From Lachnospiraceae bacterium (GTDB taxonomy: Bacteria; Bacillota; Clostridia; Lachnospirales; Lachnospiraceae): a stretch of DNA of 64,000 nt. A program made the translations under genes and the position numbers. The stretch is from assembly GCA_017474455.1 (NCBI GenBank), contig JAFVHP010000012.1, positions 33,911-97,910 of the forward strand, given 5' to 3'. Under the pieces are notes generated by a model. The model made no database searches and was not told the origin of the DNA. It saw nothing but the letters and a program-made list of their open reading frames with translations. Below, one piece after another: positions 16,417 through 25,700 of the stretch (position 1 is the first letter of the stretch; the number at the start of each line of letters is the position of its first letter).

Positions 16417-17331
16417 TCACGGCAGTTTCTTTCCCGCCGACAGGTACAGTTCGTACCATTCTTCGCGGGTAAGCGTAATGTCGCAGGCCTTCGCGATATC
16501 GGCGACCCTGCCCTTGTTGGTCGTGCCGACGATCGTCTGGATGCCGGCCGGATGGCGCAGGATCCAGGCAACGGCAATGGCGTTCTGGCTGCAGCCGTAC
16601 TTTTCGGCAAGCCTGTCGAGGACGGCGTTCAGCTCGGGATACTTTTCGCTCCCGATGAAGGTCCCTTCGAACATTCCGTACTGGAAAGGCGACCACGCCT
16701 GCAGGCGGATATCGTTCAGCCTCGCGTATTCAATAAAGTTGCCGTCCCTGACGCAGGCCGCGTCATTCGCGATATTTACATTGATGCCCGCGTCGATCGT
16801 AGGGCAGTGTGCGATCGAAAACTGCACCTGGTCGATCAGGATGCGGCCACCGACATATTTATTGATCAGTTCGATCTGCATCGGATTGTGATTGCTCACG
16901 CCGAAATAGCGGACCTTGCCGGCCGCGGCCAGCTTATCGAACGCTGAAGCGATCTCTTCGGGCTCCATCAGCGGGTCCGGCCTGTGCAGCAACAGGATAT
17001 CCAGATGATCCGTATTCAGGTTCTGCAGGCTCTTGTCCACCTGCTGCAGGATGTAACTCTCGGACGCGTCGTACAGGCCCCTGCGGATGCAGCACTTGGA
17101 CTGCAGGACGATCTTATCCCTGTAGGACGCGGGTACAGCCCTTCCGAACATCTGCTCGCACCTGCCGCCGCCGTAAATATCCGCATGGTCAAAGAAATTG
17201 ATCCCGTTCTCAAGCGCCGTATCCACCAGCTCCAGCAGGGCCTTTTCATCCGGAAGGCCGACGAGCCGCATGCAGCCGATACCGACCGCGGAGATCTTCA
17301 TATCTGTATTTTTCAAAGATAAGTTTTTCAT
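16417..17331 (-). CDS. aldo/keto reductase (YdhF-type)
   Basis: A 304-residue NAD(P)H-dependent aldo/keto reductase barrel. Visible motifs are GIGCMRLVG at the start, FFDHADIYGGG (catalytic Asp and Tyr), LLLHRPDPL and GVSNHNPMQIE, then the cofactor-binding stretch IQTIVGTTNKGRV. Unlike the gene at 3176 it lacks a ferredoxin domain. It is close to the YdhF subgroup by the DIYGGGRCE and HRPDPLMEPEE segments. The start is the ATG at 17331, with GGAGGCAAA upstream; the longer in-frame extension has no site. The physiological substrate is unknown. Confidence 0.85.
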   Translation of the reverse strand: MKNLSLKNTDMKISAVGIGCMRLVGLPDEKALLELVDTALENGINFFDHADIYGGGRCEQMFGRAVPASYRDKIVLQSKCCIRRGLYDASESYILQQVDKSLQNLNTDHLDILLLHRPDPLMEPEEIASAFDKLAAAGKVRYFGVSNHNPMQIELINKYVGGRILIDQVQFSIAHCPTIDAGINVNIANDAACVRDGNFIEYARLNDIRLQAWSPFQYGMFEGTFIGSEKYPELNAVLDRLAEKYGCSQNAIAVAWILRHPAGIQTIVGTTNKGRVADIAKACDITLTREEWYELYLSAGKKLP

Positions 17332-17560
17332 GATTTTGCCTCCTACAGAAATGATGTCATTTGATGAACAGATTATACCATGAGGCAGTATGGAGGCGGG
17401 AGAAGGCCAGATCAGAATGAAAACGGATTGCATACCGGGGATGTCCGGTGTATCATTTGGCACATCGCCGGTATCGTTATCCGGCAGCAATTCTTCTTTG
17501 CACGTCTTTACTGACTTCACAGATCTTCTTTTCAATTGTCCTATCAGGGAGGTTCTATTC

Positions 17561-18409
17561 ATGAAAAATCATCGTTCAAACTATTTCAATCTTCACATTT
17601 CCGATATACCCGGACCTGTTCTTGCTCCCATGCTGGAGAGAAAACAGTATCTGGAGACTCTGCTGCTCCGGATCGACCAGACACTATCTCTGATCGATGC
17701 TCCGCAGGGAAAGCTCCGCATCAGCTGCAGTTACGGCCGTAAACAGTATTATCTTCGCCCTTCAGCTGATATAAGAAGTGGGAACTATATAGGAAGCGGG
17801 GACTGCAAAACAGCGTCTGCGCTGGCGCAAAAGGACTACTGTGAAAAGACCCGCAGCGCGATCCTTACGGAACTCGATGCCCTGAACCGGTTCATTGAAA
17901 AGTATCCGTCTGTCACTGCAGAAGATGTATACGAACATCTTTCTTCTGCCCGGAGAGAACTTGTGACTCCGTATGAAGAGACATTGGAATCATTCATCGA
18001 TCGCTGGTTGAGCGAACCCTATGAACAAAAGTATATTTCAAGTGACCTGCCGGAACTGGTCAGTGATAAAGGCGACCGGGTCCGGTCAAAATCCGAACTG
18101 ATGATCGCCAATCTGCTTTATGAAAAAAAGATCCCCTACCGTTATGAATGTTCTTTGTATCTAGATGGATTCGGCCTGATCTATCCGGACTTTACTGTAC
18201 TGGATACGCGCTCAAGGAAAGAGGTCTGTTGGGAGCATTTGGGGATGATGGATGATCCAGATTATGTGAATAAGAATCTGCGAAGAGAATCCGCCTATAT
18301 TATGAATGGTTATTACCCCGGCGAACGGCTTATTCTTACATATGAAACAGAAGAACTCCCCATTAACCTTCGGCAGGTCAGGGCGATCATACAACATTAC
18401 TTTGAATAG
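17561..18409 (+). CDS. hypothetical protein with PD-(D/E)XK-like C-terminal domain
   Basis: A 282-residue protein. The N-terminal half is helical and charged. The C-terminal half carries RSKSELMIANLL, then IYPDFTVLD, EVCWEHLG and MMDDPDY, which resembles restriction-endonuclease-like (PD-(D/E)XK) folds: E in the first helix, D in PDF, and E-x-H in the strand. A Lys in the usual ExK position is not clear, so nuclease activity is unproven. Similar clostridial proteins are uncharacterised. The start is the ATG at 17561, with GGGAGG upstream. It is isolated between a divergent reductase and a 567-bp repeat-rich gap. Confidence 0.6.
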   Translation: MKNHRSNYFNLHISDIPGPVLAPMLERKQYLETLLLRIDQTLSLIDAPQGKLRISCSYGRKQYYLRPSADIRSGNYIGSGDCKTASALAQKDYCEKTRSAILTELDALNRFIEKYPSVTAEDVYEHLSSARRELVTPYEETLESFIDRWLSEPYEQKYISSDLPELVSDKGDRVRSKSELMIANLLYEKKIPYRYECSLYLDGFGLIYPDFTVLDTRSRKEVCWEHLGMMDDPDYVNKNLRRESAYIMNGYYPGERLILTYETEELPINLRQVRAIIQHYFE

Positions 18410-18976
18410 AATGCCCTGCTATGTGCCTTTCCTGCCGTTCTGGCATGTCTCCTGTCATATCTCGGCGGCTACAAATTCAAAATAGAACATATATAGCCGC
18501 TCCAAAAGTCCATTTCTAAAGCCACACCCTTGCTCTTTATTTTCAGAAGCAGCTGCACTAACTCATATCAATGATTTAGTCCGCTATATCTGCAGCAACA
18601 AGAGCTGTGATCAATAGCATTAGAAGAATATCCTCTCAAAAATGGATTCGCACAGCGGCTACAAATCAGATAATGAGCCGATGTGACCGCTCCTGCATCC
18701 TTCCATGCGTACATAAAAGGAAGTTTCCGGTGGTTCTCGGCGGTTACAAAGAAGAATTTCTACAATTTAGTCTGCCATAAGCAATAAGGAAAGCTCCGCC
18801 CCCGCATTTTCCGGGGCCACGGCGCACATCCTCCTTGCCAGAACCCTCATAAAATGCAATAATATCCCTGCGCTATATCCGTTGGAACCGCGCCCGGTGC
18901 AAGGCTGCCCTAATGGCCTGCCGCCGCAAAGCCGCGTTTCCCAAACCATACGGAACAGCAGCAGGAGGAAAATCAA
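18410..18976. other. 567-bp gap with GCGGCTACAAA-type repeats
   Basis: No coding sequence is evident. The words CGGCTACAAA (near 18470 and 18655) and CGGTTACAAA (near 18740) recur, with an inverted TATAGCCGCT near 18495, so parts may fold into hairpins. The segment 18635-18667 matches the gap at 8132-8166. The last 100 bases must contain the promoter of the ABC importer; the GGAGGAAA ribosome binding site lies just before 18977. Confidence 0.5.
18635..18667. repeat. dispersed intergenic repeat, copy 2
   Basis: TCAAAAATGGATTC plus four variable bases plus AGCGGCTACAAATCA; the counterpart of 8132-8166. Confidence 0.5.
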
Positions 18977-20524
18977 ATGAAACATATCTTTACCCGCAGC
19001 AGAGCATTTGCGGCGGCTGCCGCAGCGGTTCTGCTTCTGTCACTGTCACTTTCGGCCTGCGCCAATACAGCAGGTACGGGGGCATCCGGCAACACTGCAT
19101 CCGGAAACACCGGATCAGCACAGCTGAGGGACACGTTCACCTTCGGTATCGCCACGGAAGTCTACAACCTGGATCCGTTCACATCGACAACAGCTGACGC
19201 AAGAGCTGTCTATTTCAATATCTATGAAGGCCTGACCGAAGTCACGACGGACGGACAGTTCGTTCCGTGCCTGGCCTCCGACATTGAAATGTCAGACGAC
19301 GCGAAGACCTATACATTTACACTGCGTGACGGCGTCAAATTCCATAACGGAAACGACATGACGATGGACGATGTCCTCTGGTCCGTCCAGAACGCGATCG
19401 ATACCGGTATGACCGGTTATTCCTCGATTGCTTCCTTTGAGGCTCTGTCCGATAAGGAACTGAAGATCGAACTTTCCGTTCCGGACACGGGCTTTTTAGC
19501 CTGCCTGACCTGCGCCATCGTACCCGCGGGATCGACAGATCTCGCGCTCTCACCCATAGGCACAGGCCCGTTCTATATGAGCGATTATGCCGAACAGGAC
19601 CATCTGACGCTCAGCCGTTTTGATGATTACTGGGGCGAGAAAGCCAAGCTCTCCGCCGTTGAGATCCGTTTCGTCGCCAATTCGGCCGAACTCCTTATGG
19701 CTTTCGAAGGCGGCACGATCGACGGCTTTGACTCCAGTTCGGGCGTAGCCAGCCAGCTCGATCCGGAAACGGCGACGCTCCATACTCGCAACTCCAACTC
19801 GGTGCAGCTCCTCGCGTTGAACAACGCGCGCGCGCCTTTTGACGATATCCGCGTCAGGCAGGCTCTTTCCTATGCCGTTAACGCGGACGAGATCATTGAG
19901 ACCGTAGACTACGGTTTTGGCGTGCCGGTCGGCAGCGCGCTGATCCCCGGCCTTTCCGTCTATTACAACGAAGAACTGGCCGACTATTATCCGACCGACG
20001 CGGATAAGGCAAAGGAACTGCTGACAGAGGCCGGCGCTTCGGGCCTTGAATTCACCATCACGGTGCCTTCCAACTACCAGGTCCACGTCGATACCGCCCA
20101 GGTGATCGTCAACGAACTGGCCGCCATCGGCGTCAACGCTAAGATCGAGCAGGTCGACTGGGCGACATGGCTGGAGTCGGTCTACAGCGGGCGCAATTAT
20201 GAAGCCACCATCATCTCCGTCGACGGTTCGCTGGCTTATCCCACCGCTTTCCTTTCCCGTTATGTATCCGACGCGCACAACAACTTCGTCAATTTCAACT
20301 CGGCAGAGTACGACGACGTCTACAAAAAAGCAGTCGCGGCCACGGATGAGAATGAGAAGACCGCCCTTTTCAAAGAGGCGCAGGAAGTCCTGACAAAAGA
20401 AGCGGCCAGCGTATTTATCCAGGATATCTCCAGCATCAACGTGTACAGCAAGAGTTTCGACGGCTTCGCCGGCTACCCGCTGTACGCATATGACTTTTCC
20501 GTCATTTACGCGACCGGCAACTGA
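18977..20524 (+). CDS. ABC importer substrate-binding lipoprotein (peptide/nickel family 5)
   Basis: A 515-residue lipoprotein: signal peptide 1-27 and lipobox LSAC with the lipidated Cys at C28, followed by a Gly/Ser/Thr-rich linker. The mature protein is a family 5 binding protein (DppA/OppA/NikA type), with FNIYEGLTEV, the VKFHNG region and LALNNARAPFDDIRVRQALSYAVN. It delivers substrate to the permeases that follow. Oligopeptide or dipeptide is most likely; a metal chelate or glycoside substrate cannot be excluded. First gene of a five-gene operon. Confidence 0.9.
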   Translation: MKHIFTRSRAFAAAAAAVLLLSLSLSACANTAGTGASGNTASGNTGSAQLRDTFTFGIATEVYNLDPFTSTTADARAVYFNIYEGLTEVTTDGQFVPCLASDIEMSDDAKTYTFTLRDGVKFHNGNDMTMDDVLWSVQNAIDTGMTGYSSIASFEALSDKELKIELSVPDTGFLACLTCAIVPAGSTDLALSPIGTGPFYMSDYAEQDHLTLSRFDDYWGEKAKLSAVEIRFVANSAELLMAFEGGTIDGFDSSSGVASQLDPETATLHTRNSNSVQLLALNNARAPFDDIRVRQALSYAVNADEIIETVDYGFGVPVGSALIPGLSVYYNEELADYYPTDADKAKELLTEAGASGLEFTITVPSNYQVHVDTAQVIVNELAAIGVNAKIEQVDWATWLESVYSGRNYEATIISVDGSLAYPTAFLSRYVSDAHNNFVNFNSAEYDDVYKKAVAATDENEKTALFKEAQEVLTKEAASVFIQDISSINVYSKSFDGFAGYPLYAYDFSVIYATGN

Positions 20525-20569
20525 CCTCTTCAGTATTGCCGGCCTGCAGTGCAGGTTTAAAGGAAACGC

Positions 20570-21523
20570 ATGCGTTATTTCATAAGAAAGCTTATCGTGC
20601 TGGGCGTCAGTATCTTTTTTATAACGATACTGACGTTCCTGGCTTTCCATATTCTGCCGGGCGACCCGGCGCAGCTCATCCTGGGGACCGAGGCTTCGCA
20701 GGAAAAGCTTGAAGCGCTCCGCATCCAGCTGGGCACGAACCGGCCGCTGTATGTCCAGTATTTTTCCTGGATATCCGGTTTTGTCCGCGGCGATTTCGGC
20801 ACTTCGATCAAATACAGCCGTCCCGTATCCGAGCTTCTGGCCGGCCGGCTGGAAGTAACGGTGCTGCTGGGGCTGATGGTCATGGCCATCACGCTGTTCT
20901 TCGGCGTGATCCTGGGCGTCTTTTCCGCCGGGAAAAACGGAAAGCTTCCCGACGACGTCATCAGCGCCTTCACGATCCTGGGCACCTCCGTGCCGGGCTT
21001 TTTCATGAGCATCCTCTTCATGTGGATCTTCGGACTTATCCTGCATCTGTTCGCCCCCGGCAAATATGTCGATTACCACTCTGATCCCGCCGGCTTTATC
21101 CGGTACATGATCTTTCCGGCGCTGGCCATTGCGATCCCGCAGACGGCGACGCTGGTCAAATACATCCGGGCTGCCGTCATCGACGAGCTTTCCACTGCTT
21201 ACGTCCGCACCGCAAAAGGCAAGGGCGTCCCGTTTACCATGATCCTGTTCGGGCACGTCCTGAAGAACGCGATCGTCGCCATTGTGCCCCTGATCGGGAT
21301 GATGATCGGGGAGATATTCTCGGGCAGCATCATTATCGAGCAGGTCTTCGGTATCCCCGGCGTGGGGAGACTCCTGGTCTCCTCGGTGCTTTCCAGGGAT
21401 TTCCCGCTGACGCAGACGCTGGTCGTGTACGTAGCCCTGCTTATCGTTATCACCAACTTTATCGTCGACCTCGTGATACAGTTCCTGGATCCCAGGATAC
21501 GGCTTATGGAGGAACAGGCCTGA
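20570..21523 (+). CDS. ABC importer permease, DppB type
   Basis: A 317-residue inner-membrane permease. The N-terminal segment RYFIRKLIVLGVSIFFITIL plus FHILPGDPAQLI is the DppB/OppB signature. The cytoplasmic EAA loop is the ELSTAYVRTAKGKGVP region, which contacts the ATPases. It pairs with the DppC-type protein encoded 3 bp downstream. Confidence 0.93.
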   Translation: MRYFIRKLIVLGVSIFFITILTFLAFHILPGDPAQLILGTEASQEKLEALRIQLGTNRPLYVQYFSWISGFVRGDFGTSIKYSRPVSELLAGRLEVTVLLGLMVMAITLFFGVILGVFSAGKNGKLPDDVISAFTILGTSVPGFFMSILFMWIFGLILHLFAPGKYVDYHSDPAGFIRYMIFPALAIAIPQTATLVKYIRAAVIDELSTAYVRTAKGKGVPFTMILFGHVLKNAIVAIVPLIGMMIGEIFSGSIIIEQVFGIPGVGRLLVSSVLSRDFPLTQTLVVYVALLIVITNFIVDLVIQFLDPRIRLMEEQA

Positions 21524-21526
21524 CCC

Positions 21527-22513
21527 ATGGCAAAAAAGATCATGGAAAACACCGGGCGCGGTGCCGGGCATATCGGACCGGATGAAATCCCCGGCACGGC
21601 CGGGGATGAAAATCCCGGCGCGGCCAAAAGCCAGGTGAAAAAGCCGCGGAGGGCGCCGATCCCGCGCGTCCTGCCGGTCGTTGAGAGGGAAGAACAGGCA
21701 AAGCCTGTCAAAAAGCATCCCGAGGGCACCTGCCAGCTGTGGCTGGGCCTGGTGCTCGTGGGTATTGTCGGCCTGCTTTCCCTTATCTCCGTTTTTTATA
21801 CCCCTTATGATGTCTACGCGATGGATACGGCTTCCCGTTTCCTGCCGCCGTCCCTGACGCACTTTTTCGGGACGGACAACTACGGGCGGGATGTTTTTTC
21901 CAGGGCCATGACCGGCGCGGGGTTCACGCTCTTTGTCGCCTTTGCCACCGTGGCCTCCAGTACGCTGATCAGCATCGTGATCGGGCTCATCTCCGGCTAT
22001 GCCGGCGGGATCGTGGATGAGATCCTGATGCGCCTGCTGGACGCGGTCAGTTCCTTCCCGGGCATACTGATCGCTCTGGTCATCGTATCTGTTATGAACA
22101 ACGGCAAATATACGATCATCCTGGCCCTGTGCATTATGTTCATCCCGTCGTTTTCCAGGATCGTACGCACCGGCACCCTGCAGTACAAAGACGCAGGCTT
22201 CGTCCGTAACGCCCGGGTCTTCGGCGCCTCAGCGCCAAGGCTCCTGTTCGTCTACATCCTGCCGAACATCTTCCCGATCCTGTTAAGCTCCGTCGTGATC
22301 GGGCTCTCCAACGCGATCCTCGCGGAATCGGGCATGAGCTACCTCGGCCTCGGCATACAGCCGCCGATCCCGAGCCTGGGCCGCATGCTGTACGAAGCCC
22401 AGAATATCATTCTGCGCGCACCCTGGTGCGCCCTCGCCCCGGGACTTGTCATCGTCACTACGATCGCGGGTTTCCACTGTATCGGCGAAGGCCTGCGCAA
22501 AAGATACCTGTAA
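21527..22513 (+). CDS. ABC importer permease, DppC type
   Basis: A 328-residue permease with an unusually long Pro/Lys/Glu-rich cytoplasmic N terminus (about 65 residues) before the first membrane span. The landmark HFFGTDNYGRDVFSR is the DppC/OppC signature. The EAA loop is KDAGFVRNARVFGASAPR. It forms the membrane channel with the DppB-type subunit. Its last 17 bases, including the TAA stop, are duplicated in tandem directly downstream. Confidence 0.93.
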   Translation: MAKKIMENTGRGAGHIGPDEIPGTAGDENPGAAKSQVKKPRRAPIPRVLPVVEREEQAKPVKKHPEGTCQLWLGLVLVGIVGLLSLISVFYTPYDVYAMDTASRFLPPSLTHFFGTDNYGRDVFSRAMTGAGFTLFVAFATVASSTLISIVIGLISGYAGGIVDEILMRLLDAVSSFPGILIALVIVSVMNNGKYTIILALCIMFIPSFSRIVRTGTLQYKDAGFVRNARVFGASAPRLLFVYILPNIFPILLSSVVIGLSNAILAESGMSYLGLGIQPPIPSLGRMLYEAQNIILRAPWCALAPGLVIVTTIAGFHCIGEGLRKRYL

Positions 22514-22530
22514 GCAAAAGATACCTGTAA
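22497..22530 (+). repeat. 17-bp tandem duplication spanning the dppC-type stop codon
   Basis: GCAAAAGATACCTGTAA occurs twice, back to back. The first copy ends in the stop codon of the permease gene; the second repeats it in the spacer before the ATPase gene. Confidence 0.9.
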
Positions 22531-22554
22531 GCGTGTGAAAGAAAGCGCATAAAC

Positions 22555-23604
22555 ATGCTAAGAGAACAGACAGACAACCGCATACCCGTCCTTTCGGTAG
22601 AGAACCTGACGATCTCGCTCAAAGACGGCACGCCTGTTACGAACAGTATCTCCTTCGACATCATGCCGGGAGAGATCCTGGGCCTTGTGGGCGAATCGGG
22701 CTGCGGCAAGTCGGTGACCGCCCTGTCCCTGATGGGCCTTCTGGCGGATTCGATGGAAGTGACCGAAGGGAGCGCTGTCTTTACTCCCGCCGCCGGCAGG
22801 ATCGCGACGCGCGGGGACGGCCTCGGCTCCATTGACCTGTTCTCCGTCACGCCGAAACAGCGCAGCCGCGTCAACGGTTCCAGGATCGCCATGATCTATC
22901 AGGAACCGATGTCGGCATTAAATCCCCTGCAGAAGATCGGAAAGCAGGTAGGAGAAGTTCTGAAGCTCCATTCGGACCTTGACGATGCCGCGATCCGTGA
23001 AAAGGTGCTTTCCATGCTGGAAAGAGTCGACCTCAAAGATCCCGAACGGGTATACGGGTCCTACCCCCACCAGCTTTCCGGCGGCCAGCGCCAGCGTATC
23101 TGCATCGCCATGGCTGCGATCGCCGAACCGGCGCTCCTGGTGGCGGACGAACCGACTACGGCGCTGGACGTGATGACACAGGAAGAGATCCTCTCCCTGA
23201 TCAGACGTCTTAACCGGAAAAACGGCACGGCTGTCCTGTTTATTTCCCACGATCTGTCCGTGATCGAAAAGATCTGCAGCCAGGTCATGATCATGTATGC
23301 CGGTTCAGCCGTGGAATACGGCAGTACCGGCGACATTCTGCGTATGCCCGCGCACCCGTACACGATCGGCCTTCTGCGCTCGATCCCGGGTCCGGACAAA
23401 AAGGGCAGCGCTCTCGACTGCATCCCCGGCAGGGTCCCGTCCGTACACGATCCGAAAGAGCCCTGTCCCTTCGCGCCGAGATGTTTCATGGCCAAACCCG
23501 TCTGCACGATGCGGCGGCCTCCCAGGGCGGATTTTGAAGAAGACCATCATGTTTACTGCCATTTTGCGAATGAAAGGCAAAGATCCAGATGGAACAGTCC
23601 GTAA
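22555..23604 (+). CDS. ABC importer ATPase, DppD type
   Basis: A 349-residue ATPase of the peptide/nickel importer: Walker A GESGCGKS, Q-loop YQEPMSALNPL, signature LSGGQRQR, Walker B LLVADEPTTALDV, and the C-terminal oligo/dipeptide-transporter domain with CPFAPRC. It overlaps the next ATPase gene by 16 bp, which implies translational coupling. It acts as a heterodimer with that protein on the cytoplasmic face. Confidence 0.93.
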   Translation: MLREQTDNRIPVLSVENLTISLKDGTPVTNSISFDIMPGEILGLVGESGCGKSVTALSLMGLLADSMEVTEGSAVFTPAAGRIATRGDGLGSIDLFSVTPKQRSRVNGSRIAMIYQEPMSALNPLQKIGKQVGEVLKLHSDLDDAAIREKVLSMLERVDLKDPERVYGSYPHQLSGGQRQRICIAMAAIAEPALLVADEPTTALDVMTQEEILSLIRRLNRKNGTAVLFISHDLSVIEKICSQVMIMYAGSAVEYGSTGDILRMPAHPYTIGLLRSIPGPDKKGSALDCIPGRVPSVHDPKEPCPFAPRCFMAKPVCTMRRPPRADFEEDHHVYCHFANERQRSRWNSP

Positions 23605-24737
23605 AAGCAGCAGATATACTTGAAGTACGGCATGTGACGAATTATTACGCCGGCACGGGAACCTCCCTGCTGCCGGGCAGGCACAGGCACCGTGTACTGA
23701 ACGACGTCAGCCTCACGATCCATAATGATGAATTTTTCGGCCTGGTGGGAGAGTCCGGCAGCGGCAAGAGCACGCTGGCCAACTGTATCCTGGGCCTTAT
23801 TCCCTATGAAGGAGAGATCTTTGTCGCCGGAAAGCCCTCTCCCTACAACAATAAGCACAGGACCCGCGAACAGGTGCTGGAATATACCCGGAATGTGCAG
23901 GCCATATTCCAGGATCCATTAAGTGCGCTGGATCCGGGCAAGACCATCAGCTTCACCCTGCAGGAACCCCTGAAAGCGCACCGCAGATACCTTGCGGAAA
24001 AGGGGATCATCAGGAACAGAGAAGACCGGGAAAAAAGAGTCCGGGAAGTACTCTCCCTCTGCGACCTTGACCCGTCCTACGCGGACAGGAGGCCCGGCGG
24101 CCTCTCCGGCGGCCAGCGGCAGAGAGTCTGCATCGCCGCCTCCCTTATGCTTTCCCCGCCGCTGATCCTGGCGGATGAGGCGATATCCGCCCTGGACGTC
24201 TCCGTCGGTTCCCAGATCCTGAACCTGTTCCGGGACATTGACGAGAAGGCCGACTTTGCCATGCTTTTTATCTCCCACAACCTGAATGTGGTGTATTATC
24301 TGTGCGACCGCATAGCCGTCCTTTTCAACGGCCAGATCGTGGAGCAGGGCGATTCGGAACAGCTGTATTCCGATCCGAAGCACCCTTACACGCAGCTCCT
24401 TCTCTCCGCCGTGCCCGGCCTGGGAAAGTCCGGTACGGAAAACGGGCAGGACACCGGAGCGGCGAATGCCGGAGAAACCAAAACCTCAGGTGGGGCGGAA
24501 AACGCCGGCAAAGCAGGGACCGAAGGTAAAACGGAAGGCCCCGGCAAAGCAGAAGACCCCCGCAGCGCGGAAGCCGGAGAAGCACAGGCAGACGCGGAAG
24601 AAGACGGCTGTCCATACGCCGCCCGCTGCCCGAAAGCAACGGCTGCCTGCAGGGAAAAGATCCCGCTGAAAGATATCTCCGTCCGGCAGGCGGACGGGAC
24701 AGTGAAAGAACATCTGGTGAGATGCGTCCTGGCGTAA
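23589..24737 (+). CDS. ABC importer ATPase, DppF/OppF type with low-complexity insert
   Basis: A 382-residue ATPase: Walker A GESGSGKS, signature LSGGQRQR, Walker B LILADEAISALDV (A-I where most homologues have P-V). Between the ATPase core and the C-terminal cysteine-bearing domain (CPYAARCPKATAAC) is a 55-residue run rich in Gly, Ala, Glu and Lys, built from repeated AGEA/AGKA/GKTEGPGKAE-type words. It looks like a disordered linker expanded by repeats and is unusual for this family. Last gene of the importer operon. Confidence 0.9.
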   Translation: MEQSVKAADILEVRHVTNYYAGTGTSLLPGRHRHRVLNDVSLTIHNDEFFGLVGESGSGKSTLANCILGLIPYEGEIFVAGKPSPYNNKHRTREQVLEYTRNVQAIFQDPLSALDPGKTISFTLQEPLKAHRRYLAEKGIIRNREDREKRVREVLSLCDLDPSYADRRPGGLSGGQRQRVCIAASLMLSPPLILADEAISALDVSVGSQILNLFRDIDEKADFAMLFISHNLNVVYYLCDRIAVLFNGQIVEQGDSEQLYSDPKHPYTQLLLSAVPGLGKSGTENGQDTGAANAGETKTSGGAENAGKAGTEGKTEGPGKAEDPRSAEAGEAQADAEEDGCPYAARCPKATAACREKIPLKDISVRQADGTVKEHLVRCVLA

Positions 24738-24869
24738 CGCTCTGACGCGTAAAGTATGCGCAATGGCGGCCGGCGCGCCGCCCTGCACCGCCTTTCGCCG
24801 GCCGGACCGGCATTGAAAGCACAGAAAGCTCAGTAGGCACAGAAAAAACGAAAAAAGAAAGGTGACGAG

Positions 24870-25688
24870 ATGATCCTTGCGATAGATACAGGAAATACCC
24901 ATACTGTCCTCGGCTGTCTGGAAAAAGATCCCGAAACAGGCCTGACCATACTGCCCGTGCATCCGGTGGAGGAACCCTTCCGCATCACGACGGACCGTAC
25001 GAAAACAGCTTTTGAATACGCCGCGGGGATAGAACAGATCTTCGACCTGGCCGGTGTCGACAGGCACGGTTTCGAGGGCGCGGTCTTTTCTTCCGTCGTC
25101 CCGGCTGTCACCGGCAACATTTCCCGGGCGGTCGAGCTGGTCACCGGCCTTAAGCCGCTCATCGTGGGCCCCGGAACTAAGACCGGCATCCGCATTTCCA
25201 TAGATGACCCGGGCACGATCGGCGCCGACCTGGCGGCTACGGCCGTCGCAGTCAAAAACCTCTGCCCCCTGCCCTGCGCGGTCATTGACATGGGCACCGC
25301 GACCACGATCACCGTCGTGGACGAAAAAGGCAGTTTTATCGGCGGCGCGATCCTGCCGGGCGTGAATATATCCATGAACGCCCTGACCGCAGGCACGAGT
25401 CTTCTGCATTCGGTCGACCTTGCCCCGCCGAAAAAGCCCATCGGTTCCAATACCATCGACTGCATGAAATCCGGTGCGATCTACGGTACCGCCGGCCAGA
25501 TCGACGGCATCATAGACCGTTTCGAAGAGTCGATGGGAGCTCATTTTGCTTCCCTGACCGCAACGGGCGGTATTTCCTCCGTGATCTGCCCCTACTGCAG
25601 GCACGATATCACGGTCGATACGGATCTCCTGCTCAAGGGCCTCGGGATCATATGGGACAAGAACAACAGCACAAAGAAAGGAAAATAA
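24870..25688 (+). CDS. coaX: type III pantothenate kinase
   Basis: A 272-residue ASKHA-fold kinase for the first step of CoA synthesis. Motifs are the phosphate loop DTGNTHTVLG, GADLAATAVA with the active-site Asp, IDMGTATTITVVD and GGAILPG. Length is typical. GAAAGGTGACGAG precedes the ATG at 24870. The gene is 132 bp after the importer operon, across a GC-rich inverted repeat (GGCCGGCG/CGCCGGCC, about 24766-24803), and 12 bp before the MATE gene. Confidence 0.93.
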   Translation: MILAIDTGNTHTVLGCLEKDPETGLTILPVHPVEEPFRITTDRTKTAFEYAAGIEQIFDLAGVDRHGFEGAVFSSVVPAVTGNISRAVELVTGLKPLIVGPGTKTGIRISIDDPGTIGADLAATAVAVKNLCPLPCAVIDMGTATTITVVDEKGSFIGGAILPGVNISMNALTAGTSLLHSVDLAPPKKPIGSNTIDCMKSGAIYGTAGQIDGIIDRFEESMGAHFASLTATGGISSVICPYCRHDITVDTDLLLKGLGIIWDKNNSTKKGK

Positions 25689-25700
25689 AAACGTTACACC

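Noticed and set aside
19550-21862. 770-residue open frame on the minus strand opposite the binding protein and permease
   Set aside because: It is antisense to two clear genes, has no domain and no ribosome binding site; it reflects codon bias in a GC-rich genome.
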